Part shown: one piece after another, positions 48,600 through 58,423 of the stretch
How positions within the stretch are numbered: the first letter of the stretch is position 1
Layout of the letters: each line of letters opens with the position of its first letter
DNA from: Sipunculus nudus
Taxonomy: Eukaryota; Annelida; Sipuncula; Golfingiida; Sipunculidae
Length of the DNA: 64,000 bases
NCBI GenBank assembly: GCA_026874595.1
Contig: CM049322.1
Location: 8,424,900-8,488,899 of the forward strand
Reading direction: 5' to 3'
Program-made: the position numbers and the translations under genes
The notes under the pieces: generated by a model
What the model saw: the letters and a program-made list of their open reading frames with translations, nothing else
Database searches by the model: none
Told to the model about the DNA's origin: nothing

Positions 48600-50275
48600 A
48601 ATGAAAAAATGCTGACATACCAAGGTGTGCACGTGCCTTTACCTTAACTAATATTTCCCTTGATGCCTGAACACATTAAGCGGCAATGTAACTAATCCTT
48701 GGTGATGAATAAAATAATTTTTTACATTAACACGTACAAGTAAAAAAAAATAAGAAGATGTTCAGTTAAGACAAAACTAGCTTTACTAGCTTTATTAAAC
48801 CCGAATCACGATTATAAACATAAGTTAGCCTGCATAGATGGTGGGCACATTATATAGGCTCCATTATATACATATGCCTAGACCTCAGTGATAATTTGGC
48901 TTAACTTTCAGGTAAAAACTAAAAAAAGAACAAGTATAAAATAATACTTAATAATTTACACTTGATTTTCTTTTATTTCAGCCAAAATAAGTATAACAAC
49001 CAGATATTATAAATAATAAAATACATCTCTTTATATAGCCCTACACATCATATTATATATATGCGTCCACCTGTTATGTCCCAGTCTGTTGTACAAGTGT
49101 TTCGTTCAGGCTTTAATTAAGTAAAGGAGATCTAATTTTGAGGAAATTTGTGCAATTGTTTCTGTTATGGCCAAATAACATATATAGTGGTGCATGGTTG
49201 AATTAATGTATATACTAGTTATTAGATTAAAATTTCTTGTATTCTTTAGTTTGTGAACATGCACAGTTAATGATTATTGCTTAAGATTTAGAGAAACGGA
49301 TATTTCATTGCTTGGCCTTATTGTCACCCCTGTGTAGGGGATATAGGGAGGGGTCGTTACTTTGGCGCTTCAGTCCACAATACAGCCTGTTACAATCCGG
49401 ATCAGCACAGTCTTTGTTCCAATGCTATTGGGTAGAGATCAAACAATTTTGGTGAGTTATTCAATAGTTTAGAGTTAAATAGATGTACACATATTTACCG
49501 ATAACACTAAGGATCAATCATTTTGTCATTTTTACAGTACTGATAATATGAAAGCATTAAGAGCTTGTCTTTTTAAATACTTCAGTTGTTTTATTCATTC
49601 TGCAATATAATGGTTATAACTTTTGATACAAGAACATTAACCTAATGATTCATTAATGTGTATTTAAGTCAGTCTTACTTGAACAATCAATCTATGATCT
49701 GTTTGTGTTTACTTTTTTCAATCTCATCAAGGGCAATGTACTTATTATATATTTCTGTTCATTGCAGTTAATCTGCTTCAACATACCTTTATGGACACAT
49801 TAAATGGATTTTGCTTTATTTGGTGTCAGTGTGTTGATTGATTGACAAACTGTAGATTCGCTACAGTTTCAATAAAATTATAATTGTATAATCCAGTCTC
49901 CTAACGAATAAACGTTGAATGAATTACTTTTGATAAAAGATGAGCCAAAAACTATGAAAAGGTACGTCTTGATAATTTTACATATAGGTCTAGGGGGCCT
50001 AAATACATTTTGACTGATGAATAATATATCTATGTATCTATGCTTGTATGTATATATCTATAGATAAAAATGATTAACCATACATTGTGTAATAATTTCT
50101 GTATTAATCCTTATCAGATCTGAGGAAGTCAAACTTTCCCCCGTCAGTCTATACTGTAATGGCATCGGATACTAAAGTTCTGACAACTTGCTGTTGCATG
50201 TACTTTTTCAAACTTACTTTGCTAAATGGTATAATTTAAGATAAATAAAAAACTCATTTCTAAAAAATAGTTAGT
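48600..50275. other. 3' flank of the NLR gene, no other gene seen
   Basis: AT-rich DNA, collinear in part with 24300-25780 of copy A. Two copies of 'accgtcagtctayactgt' flank a ~190 bp spacer (near 50140 and 50335), conserved in both duplicons, perhaps part of the 3' UTR. No coding sequence recognised. Confidence 0.45.
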
Positions 50276-50281
50276 TTTAAT
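50276..50281 (-). terminator. Candidate poly(A) signal ATTAAA
   Basis: The minus strand has ATTAAA about 80 nt after the receptor stop codon. It is a common variant signal, but no downstream GU-rich element is obvious in this AT-rich DNA. Confidence 0.25.
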
Positions 50282-50360
50282 CTTTATATATGTCTCTGTC
50301 AGTTTGGGCTTTAAATTAGTTAAATTCTGGTTACCGTCAGTCTACACTGTATGTCCTTGT

Positions 50361-52697
50361 CTATATCTCCCTATTGAGTTCAACAAGAAACGCCTCGTAA
50401 GCTTGTATACCAGCCTGGTATGATTTGTGGTCGTACATCAGTTTGAGATCAGGGAGGTTTTGGTCACACACTTGTACCAGTTCTTGCATCACCTCGGCCG
50501 GTACAGCTGTACCCAAACACCAGAGAAAACGAACATACTTCAGAAAATGACAACACTCTGACAGCCGTGAGAAATGTGTGAAACCATTGTCACTAATGTC
50601 TAACACACGCAGTGAGTCTGGCAGATGTTGCAGGATCCGCCACAGTCCCTGTGATGTTATATTACAGTTCCTGATGATAAGCCATGAGAGATAGTTAAGG
50701 TTTGAGACGGCCTCAGCCACTCGGTCCTCCACACCAGATATATCATTACGGGACATGTCCAGCCACACGAGCTGAGGACATTGACCCGGCAGAGCGGTAC
50801 ACAGTGACGTCACCTGCTGCCGGGTCACGTGAGTGTTGTCGATATCAAGTGCAGCCAGATGTTGAGAAGTGATGAGTGACGTCACGCGTTGACCAAGCTG
50901 TGTCAGGTCAGTGTCTGCTACTTGTAGCACCAACAGACGATGCTGAGTCCCCACAAAGTCTGATAATAAATCAGCTCCGTGAGGACTCAGGGGGAAATAT
51001 CCTAGATACAAACTAACAAGTGATATGGTTTGTGGGATGGCCGCCAGGATGCGCTCACTGTCAGTCTCTGTCAGGGATTGTATCTCTAGTTTTAGAATTT
51101 TCAGGTTGGTCATTTGTTTAACACTGGCTGCTAGTACTGCCGTGTCCTCTATACAAGTCAAGGTTAAATAAAGCTTTATGAGCTCATGTGGCAGTATTAC
51201 TGATGTTGTTGTCTCCCACATATCTCTACTGAGACCACCATTCTTTATCACAATAGTTCTAACCGCTGATTGTGACTTGTTGTGTCTGAACATTGTCAAC
51301 ATAGCGTCTGTCTCAGGCTGAGAGAGATCTAGTGTAATACTGTCTGGTAAAGGTATATCACAAAGTGTCGGCTCTTTAAACTCCGCCACGCATTGTGCAA
51401 TGAAGAAACTGATGTCAGAGGAAGAGGTTACTTCAGCCTCCCAGTCAACCTTCCCTGAGTGCCAGGCTTTGTGGTTAAAGTATGGACACTGATGAGCGGT
51501 CGGTCTGTCCTTCCTGTTTCGGACGAGTTTGACAGCATGTGAGAGCAGCTCGTTCCCGCACTGCTCAGACATACCACAACAAAATGAAATTATATTACGG
51601 CAGTCGTGTAGTCGGAATATGTCGGTCAAATGTGATATAAATAAATGTCTTTGTGTTTGATTATGGACAATGGCAAATGCCGCCAGATGTTCTTGTAGAG
51701 ACAAATGGCTGAATGTATAAAGCTTTGTGTCTCCTAAATGTTCAGGCTGAACTGGAATTATCAATCCAAATTTAATTCCTATTTCTATGAAGTCCTGACT
51801 GCTTTCACGTTCTGTTGTTTCTTTAGTAAATGTAAACCGGTCATTTTCACTACGCAGTAGATTTAATGAGCCTGTACCACACAGCACTAAATCATCGTGG
51901 TACACATGAATGTTATCAAGACTAAAATCTGAGGGGGATGCTGTCTTAGACATATAAGCGTCAATAGTATATTTTAACATTAATACATACAGTTCTGTTT
52001 TGTTTGTGCTAAGCACTCTGCCAGCCTCCGCCAACTGACAGAAGAAGCACAGATGAAGGGGAATGTGACATAGGGATAACATATTTTTTGCCTTTATCTT
52101 TTCGTACAGTTCATTCACAAACTGTTTTTTCACTTGATCAGAAGGGTTCAGGGTTTGTATGGGTTTGACAGGGAGTCTTTTGTACTTGTACATATACTGG
52201 AGGACGCGGGAGTCATCAAATCCGTTTATCTGAACTCGTTTGTCGTAGTGACGTACAAGCTCATCAGACGGACTGTCTGCTTTTGTGTGACGTGAGGTGA
52301 CAATCTTTGAAACATTTGGAAACAATTCTCCATTAATTATTGCTGTAATTTCTGACGAAATTTCTGACCTGAACTCATCGAGCCCATCGAAAATAAACAA
52401 TACTCTTGATGGGTTCTCTGAGATGTATTTATCAATATCCGGATAACAGTTGGTATCACACCAGATCTGTTTTCTTATTGCTTGTGAAAATGTTTGATCA
52501 GGTTGAACGTGCCTTAAGAAAAGGCAAATTATGAGATCGTACATGAAGTCAGGCTTGTTGCTGCTCTCAGCACCAGGTGTCGCTGCTTGTGACTTGTTTT
52601 GCACCAGGTCGGCCCACGAGGAGAGACACCAGTTCACCAGCGTGGTTTTCCCTGAGCCTGGTAGACCATTGATGAAAGTCGATGTCGGCTTCCCAGT
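50361..52697 (-). CDS. CARD-NACHT-LRR receptor (NLR-type), NACHT-winged helix-LRR exon
   Basis: A single 2337 nt exon (778 residues plus stop), entered in phase 0 after tttattttag. Exon residues 8-190 are the NACHT ATPase: Walker A GLPGSGKTT (11-19), Walker B VLFIFDGLDEF (about 99-109) and sensor-like KIVTSRHTKA (about 131-140). Around 320-340, YTFSHLSLQEHLAAFAI is the hallmark of the winged-helix/helical region of NLRs. From about 505 to 740 come irregular LRRs such as LVWLDMSRNDISG and LRVLDISDNGFTHFS. Family knowledge: NLRs are cytosolic receptors in which the LRRs sense or restrain, NACHT oligomerises on ATP, and the CARD recruits signalling partners. All key NTP-binding residues are present. 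The LRR coding DNA has TGACGTCA several times, with no known role. Confidence 0.93.
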   Translation of the reverse strand, partial: TGKPTSTFINGLPGSGKTTLVNWCLSSWADLVQNKSQAATPGAESSNKPDFMYDLIICLFLRHVQPDQTFSQAIRKQIWCDTNCYPDIDKYISENPSRVLFIFDGLDEFRSEISSEITAIINGELFPNVSKIVTSRHTKADSPSDELVRHYDKRVQINGFDDSRVLQYMYKYKRLPVKPIQTLNPSDQVKKQFVNELYEKIKAKNMLSLCHIPLHLCFFCQLAEAGRVLSTNKTELYVLMLKYTIDAYMSKTASPSDFSLDNIHVYHDDLVLCGTGSLNLLRSENDRFTFTKETTERESSQDFIEIGIKFGLIIPVQPEHLGDTKLYTFSHLSLQEHLAAFAIVHNQTQRHLFISHLTDIFRLHDCRNIISFCCGMSEQCGNELLSHAVKLVRNRKDRPTAHQCPYFNHKAWHSGKVDWEAEVTSSSDISFFIAQCVAEFKEPTLCDIPLPDSITLDLSQPETDAMLTMFRHNKSQSAVRTIVIKNGGLSRDMWETTTSVILPHELIKLYLTLTCIEDTAVLAASVKQMTNLKILKLEIQSLTETDSERILAAIPQTISLVSLYLGYFPLSPHGADLLSDFVGTQHRLLVLQVADTDLTQLGQRVTSLITSQHLAALDIDNTHVTRQQVTSLCTALPGQCPQLVWLDMSRNDISGVEDRVAEAVSNLNYLSWLIIRNCNITSQGLWRILQHLPDSLRVLDISDNGFTHFSRLSECCHFLKYVRFLWCLGTAVPAEVMQELVQVCDQNLPDLKLMYDHKSYQAGIQAYEAFLVELNREI

Positions 52698-52709
52698 CTA
52701 AAATAAAGA

Positions 52710-52750
52710 AATTACTATAATAATAATAAGAATAAAAATAATAATAATAA

Positions 52751-52782
<32 letters not shown>

Positions 52783-52899
52783 GTAATAACAGTAATAATA
52801 ATATTTGTTAATATTATTATTGTATAAATCTGTAAATAATAATCTGTAATCTTCTGTAAGCTTCCCAGTCATAAATAATTAAATTACTGTATAATGAAA

Positions 52900-52941
<42 letters not shown>

Positions 52942-53383
52942 TAATAATAATTTATTATTATAATTATTAGTTAATTAATCTGTAAATAATAATCAGTAAA
53001 CCTCTGTAAGCTTTCCAGTCTTAAATAAATAAATTACTCTAATAATGATATCAATAAAAAAAAATAATAATAATAATAATAATAATAATTATAATAATAT
53101 AATTTATAATATAATAATAATAATATAAAAATAATTACAGTAATCATAATATTTGTTAATATTATTATTGTATAAATCTGTAAATAATAATCTGTAATCT
53201 TCTGTAAGCTTCCAATTCATAAATAATTAAATAACTGTATAATAAAAATATAATTATAATAATAATAATAATAATTATAATTATAATTATTATTATATTG
53301 ATCTTTAAATAATAATCTGTAAACCTCTGTAAGCTCCCAGTCTCAAATAAATAAATTACTCTAATAATAATAATATCAATAAC

Positions 53384-53416
<33 letters not shown>

Positions 53417-53450
53417 TATAACCATTATTATTTTTATCATCATTATATTA
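52710..53450. repeat. Intron tandem array with decoy splice acceptors
   Basis: About five units of 125-190 bp, each with an (AAT)n stretch and a block such as 'aatctgtaatcttctgtaagc' then 'ttcccagtcataaataa' (about 52840, 53000, 53190, 53325 and partial 53455). On the minus strand each block carries acceptor-like text followed by ACTGGGAAGC, the same bases that start the NACHT exon. The array seems to have grown by duplicating the intron-exon edge. Confidence 0.75.
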
Positions 53451-53751
53451 TTCTGTTAATAATCATCTGTAAACTGTCGATTTTGAAACGAGAGAACATA
53501 AGGCAGTGATATGTACCTTTGCCTATATGTCTCTGCCATTTATCACACACATGTACGCATGCGCACACATGTTTATATTGACAAAGAGATCAAATGAGAC
53601 AGAACAACATTAAACCAAGCATCACCGAGTCGTTAACGGAGAACGCCAGTAGTGATGGTGTACAATTATGCAAATATAATAAATTATAAAGAAAAACCTG
53701 AATAATATGCAGGAGAAAACCTATCTTGATTATGATGAAGTATGAACTTAC

Positions 53752-53969
53752 ATTGCTAAATATGTTGTGTATATCATCGATCTCACTTTCGGCTTTTTCG
53801 TCGACGTTCAGCACGGAGCACGCAGGAGGTATGAATAAAGATCCTATACTCTGCTCTCGCCGATACGGACCGTACGGACATACGGCGACACGGCTGTGGA
53901 ATCTTCGATAATGCTCCGCCACCTGTAACTGCCAAGATCCGACGAACCGAAACTTCTCTACGTCCGGAT
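53752..53969 (-). CDS. CARD-NACHT-LRR receptor, pre-NACHT exon
   Basis: The acceptor atttgtag lies above 53969 and the donor gtaagt below 53752. Length is 218 nt, phase 1 in, phase 0 out, so it joins in frame to the NACHT exon. It encodes about 73 residues, PDVEKFRFVGSWQLQVAEHY to DIHNIFSN, with a central SLFIPPACSVLNVDEKAE. Conserved in the copy A pseudogene except for an extra GPY (a 9 nt tandem duplication) here. No known domain. It links the CARD region to the NACHT and may be the short segment before the ATPase. A second open frame on the same strand is a shadow. Confidence 0.8.
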
Positions 53970-56008
53970 CTACAAATAACATATTTATATTTAATGTTAC
54001 CTCCCCCAGGTGGCGCGGTATATGCTGGCCAAAAACACGGAACAGACAGGAACCGAGAGGAGTTTACGGAACGGAACACAGATATGAAAAGTTTCAATAC
54101 TTTTAAATGGATGAATGGATTTTGACCACATTTACTTAAAATAATAAAATAAAAATATTATTGTTTTGTTCCGTTAATTTCACGTATAATGATTTGAACT
54201 TCTTACTGGGTATTTGTAGATTTTGTCGGCTAAAATTTATACCATGATAGTTACACCAATGAATCGATCGATCAGTCTGTGCGCGAACTGTGCGCGGGGG
54301 GGGGGGGGGGGGGGGGGGGGTCCTGACTATGCGGACTGCACCGTAATCTTTCATTTTCAAGCCGAGATCATTATATGTCTTTTATTGCTTTGCAATGAGT
54401 GAACATTGGATGTCTAGAGTTTTATCTTGACATAGCAAGCCTTATGATATAGGAAAATATACATGTAAATGTATTCAAGTAATGGAGAAACATTTGACAG
54501 GAAGATTACAATACAGAGTTTAAAAATAACGGTAATGATACATTAAAAAGGAAGATAACAATACAGCGTTTAAGACTTTCGGTAATAATAATAATAATAA
54601 CGTATTAATTTAAATACACATATCAGCTAAAATCAAGTCATGACATAAAATGATAAAAAAGTGAGTTTGTTTTATAAAATTGATATGAACTGATATATAA
54701 CTAATTAAGATGTTCTTTATATATTTAATATCTAAGATTTTTGTCCTTGCGCTATATATATATATAGTTTTTTGCATGTGATAATCTTATATAAGCATTC
54801 ACGGGCGCAAGTTAGTTGACTATACATGGGGGATTTTTTCAACCAGGGGGCATAGCATATTATATCCCCCCCCCCACCACCAAACTTGGAAATTATAATA
54901 TTATGTCACATTGTTATAAAAAAACTCTAATTACAGTCCGTAAAATATAACTTATTATAACAAACCTTTATTGAAAAGGACCTGAAATATCAATGATTTG
55001 TAGGTTTAAACAACCAAAATGACCGATAATATGAAGTGTAGTTAGCCCCTTTTCAAGTAGTCTGTCTGGAACACGACCATTAAACGCACAAATTAAATAA
55101 TTTATGCAGGTTTTACAGATTTAATTCAGAACTTGTATTTATTTCGAAATAATTGGCGGATCTATTGGGGGGGGGGGGGGGGGGCAGGGAGCGAGCGCCA
55201 GCTAGAAATAATATTATGTTATTTCATAACCACATTGTTTTAAATTACTAACAATTTGAATGCAAATTGAAAATAGATTGTTATGCAATTGTGCGCAGTT
55301 CTATGATTTAAACAATTCTTTATTCAAGTAAAATTGATTTAATGAAATAATAAATTTGTAGCGCATTTCACATCTATTTGGCAACTTGATATTTAATGCG
55401 TGTTCAACAGTTTAAACATGTTCATTCTACTTACAGAAGCAGTAGCTTAACGAAATGTAACCTGAACTTGAATGTGTATAATAAATACATAATGTTATAA
55501 CATTATGTTACCTGTATCAAATATAAATACATCGGCAATTTTTGGAACTGACTGGAGTGCCTTACATTTATTATGATCGTGTGTCTTTATCAGTCAAAAC
55601 AAACAAGCCCAATGCACGGAACTGAAGTTACTGCATGTATAGATTTATTTTTATCAATTTCATGACATAATATAGTAATAATCTTATTCAACATATGCGA
55701 TTTGTTAAATTTTTATTTTAACAAATTAACATCAATAATATATTATTTTCATTTCATAATAACTTTTAAAAAAATCCAAATTTCTTAATCGCTATCTAAT
55801 TTAAGATCTCATGTAGATCTCATGGTCAAATTGAAAATTTATGGAACAGCCCATAGTCAGAAAATATACGCTGTATACAGTCCGACTTGTCGGAATATTG
55901 TTGGATTTGATCTAGGCATATTAAGGCATATAAAGACGTTGGTATATAACTGGTTTATATTTAAGCCGATCCTCATAAAATCTACAAATACCCAATAAGA
56001 TGTGTTAA

Positions 56009-56625
56009 GCCGCGTTTACATCTATCCGTTTTTTCCTTCCGCACCCGCTTTGATCATCCCACGTCCGCCATCCGTAATCTCTGTTCACATCTACCCGCCG
56101 AACCCAGTTTTTTTGCAGTCCGCACCCGCACTCATCATGCTTCATATTTAATACGCAATTATCAGTTATTATACTAGTATATAAATCAGGCTGAAATCAG
56201 GCTGAGTCCATCACAGTCCAGTGGAAAAAGTCACATAAGGTCCTAAAAATGTGTGTGTATGTGGAAGGAGTCGGGGGGGGGGGGGGTCCAGGCCGCAAAA
56301 AATTGATCTGAAACCATTAAAAGGCTGAAGAGGTGGGGGTGTGGGGTCCCACTGCATCCGCTTCTTAGTAATGATAATCTTCATGTATATATTATAACTG
56401 TTAAAACATGTTTCTTTATCCAATGAGGATATTTTATTCTAGATTCGAGATCTATTAAAAAATTATCTACACTGTTAACCTTGAATTTCACCAAATTCTA
56501 AAACTGAGGTTTAAAACTGTGTTGGGACCAATTTCATTTCCGTGTCTCTATATATATGACCTGAAAACACCGTTTCAACTAAGATGTTTAAATTATTCTC
56601 CATACAGATTTAATTATGTTTAAAT

Positions 56626-56713
<88 letters not shown>

Positions 56714-56899
56714 TGGAAATGGTATACACAGAGAAGTCGGTTCATTGACGGTGGGAGTCAAACCCACGATCCTTCGATTTCCGTCGGTGGCCTTACCACT
56801 TGGCTACGCCAGATTCCCTTCCCCTCTATGTATTTGCACACTTTTATAGGAACCAGCGAAGTAAAGTCTATAAACAACGAACCAGCATGGCTCTTCATA

Positions 56900-56938
<39 letters not shown>

Positions 56939-57396
56939 ATATTTTTTTCGTGGGCTTACTATAGTAAATTTATTTTTAAGGCATCGACTTTATTCCAAAT
57001 TGCCCCGCCCAGGCTCCTTTCATGACTTATAAGATTCTACTTCTATCAATTAATAATTAGAGCTTTCATGAACGGGATTGTAAAGCATTGAATACTCACG
57101 CGCAAGTTCCAACCTTTCATGCTAAAAGTCAACCGCTTTTGACTTTTTTTATCAAGGGGAAGACACAAGGACATAACAGAATATCCTCGATTATATGACG
57201 TCATGGTAGGAATTGCCGTCCGTACCGGTCGTCCACTACCGTCGTGAATCGGTCCCAGACCGATTTGTGCAGACGGTGAGACGGGAGCGGATGCGGAAGT
57301 GGAAAGGTGCTCTATGTATTTTTACCTGACTTGAATTTGACGGACGACGGATGACGAAAGCGGAAGGAAAAACGGATCGGTGCATGTGAACGCCTC
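56009..57396. mobile_element. Nested TTAA-flanked element, copy B
   Basis: Flanked by TTAA at 56005-56008 and 57397-57400. Ends gccgcgtttacatctatccg and, inverse, gaggcgttcacatgcaccg, each followed within 15-25 bp by ttttccttccgc. It is 97 bp shorter than copy A, mostly through shorter (TA)n and poly-G tracts. piggyBac-like by duplication only. Confidence 0.6.
56710..56900 (-). mobile_element. tRNA-like SINE inside the nested element, copy B
   Basis: Same A-box/B-box arrangement as 34612-34790, with one visible change next to the A-box (gcgtagcc for gagtagcc). Bordered by (TA)n tracts. Confidence 0.5.
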
Positions 57397-57701
57397 TTAA
57401 ATAATTACGGGAATTTAACAATGTACTACACTGTGCATCTCGCAATGCATCTGGACTAAAACACGGAACAAAACTATTAATACCTTTATTTAAGTAAAAC
57501 ATACCATGACATGTTCTCTTTAAGCGTTCCACTCGACAGGTATTACTAATATCCTTATTCAGGGTAAATGTGGTCAAAATCCGTTCATCCATTTAAAAGT
57601 AATGACACTTTTTATATCTATTTTCCGTTTTATTCCGTAAATTGGGCCCCTGTTCCGCGTTCCGTGTTCTGTTCCGTGTTTTAGGCCAGCCCGCGCGGTA
57701 T

Positions 57702-58204
57702 TACTTTTGTTCTCTCGATTTCTTGTTCGGTCACTTGGTTGGTTTGTTTGTATAAATGTGTGAACGGACTTTGAAGAAAGTTTGTGGAGGATGAGAATAA
57801 TCCAGAAGGGGAATCCTGTTAATTTTGTTGCCGTTCTGGATCACCATGACTTGTTTTAAATTCAAAGAATTCTATTCAATCGTGAGAAATTTCTTTGTCT
57901 AGGCAAGTCCTTATTATTAGGGGTGTTCTTTGTTCTGGAGCTCACCTGTAAATTGTGTTCGTGAACCGTGGGACTACTATAGGGACATATAGATTAGCCT
58001 CATGGTTGAGGTGTATTCTCCCGTAATAGTTTTTTTTTTTTAATTTTATTTTATTATATGAATGTTCAGTTATCAAGACTGCTTATATGTACGTTCTTGT
58101 CTATCAATAAAAAAACAAATCTTTTAATTATTACAATAAATTTATTATTGCTAAAACAGCTGAATTTGTAATCTGTAGTTAAGTGATGTGTATGTTAAGT
58201 TTAC
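57702..58204. other. Intron sequence, nothing recognised
   Basis: Between the TIR element and the linker exon. No ORF, repeat ends or RNA gene that I can support. Text 'ctggatcaccatgact' near 57835 weakly resembles 21725. Confidence 0.4.
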
Positions 58205-58267
58205 CTGCAGGTGGCGCCTCTGTTGATCTCCCGTGTTCCAGGCGCGATGCTCCTCTGACTGTGGTGT
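58205..58267 (-). CDS. CARD-NACHT-LRR receptor, linker exon
   Basis: 63 nt between the acceptor tgtatcag and the donor gtaaac. Used in phase 1 (the phase in which the CARD exon leaves and the pre-NACHT exon enters) it reads DTTVRGASRLEHGRSTEAPP plus A, a polar linker. In phase 0 it is also open (TPQSEEHRAWNTGDQQRRHLQ), but that would put a stop in the next exon. It is GC-rich against its surroundings. Short length and lack of domain signal limit confidence. Confidence 0.55.
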
Positions 58268-58376
58268 CTGATACATTCTTAAATTAAATAATAAAATACA
58301 AAAATGAATTCTTTGAACAGATGGTAATAATAAAACATAGCTATAACATTTATTATGATACTATTATATTAGTGTG

Positions 58377-58422
<46 letters not shown>

Positions 58423-58423
<1 letters not shown>

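Larger units (their letters stand above)
46780..57565. repeat. Segmental duplication, copy B (functional-looking)
   Basis: The paralogous block of 21960-35493, same orientation, about 25 kb away. It contains the intact NACHT-LRR exon, the pre-NACHT exon and the complete long TIR element up to the inner edge of its right terminal repeat. It lacks the hAT-like element and LINE of copy A. Poly-G/poly-C tracts (47563-47591, 47720-47739, 48041-48053, 48139-48161, 54296-54321) differ in length from those of copy A. Confidence 0.85.
54022..57692. mobile_element. Mutator-like element with ~130 bp terminal inverted repeats
   Basis: The left arm (54022-54145) and right arm (57563-57692) are inverse copies. 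Each reads inward from ctggcc(t)aaaacacggaaca through tttacggaa and 'acttttaaatggatgaa' to 'ggattttgaccacattta'. Directly outside, gcgcggtat occurs on both sides (54013-54021 and 57693-57701), a 9 bp duplication. Long terminal repeats plus 9 bp duplication fit MULE-type elements. The 3.67 kb body has no recognised transposase, so it is non-autonomous. It contains a poly-G tract, a TTAA element and a tRNA-like SINE. It sits in the intron between the linker and pre-NACHT exons. Confidence 0.75.

Noticed and set aside
52567-53443. Tyr- and Ile-rich minus-strand ORFs before the NACHT exon
   Set aside because: Translations of (AAT)n microsatellites in the intron.
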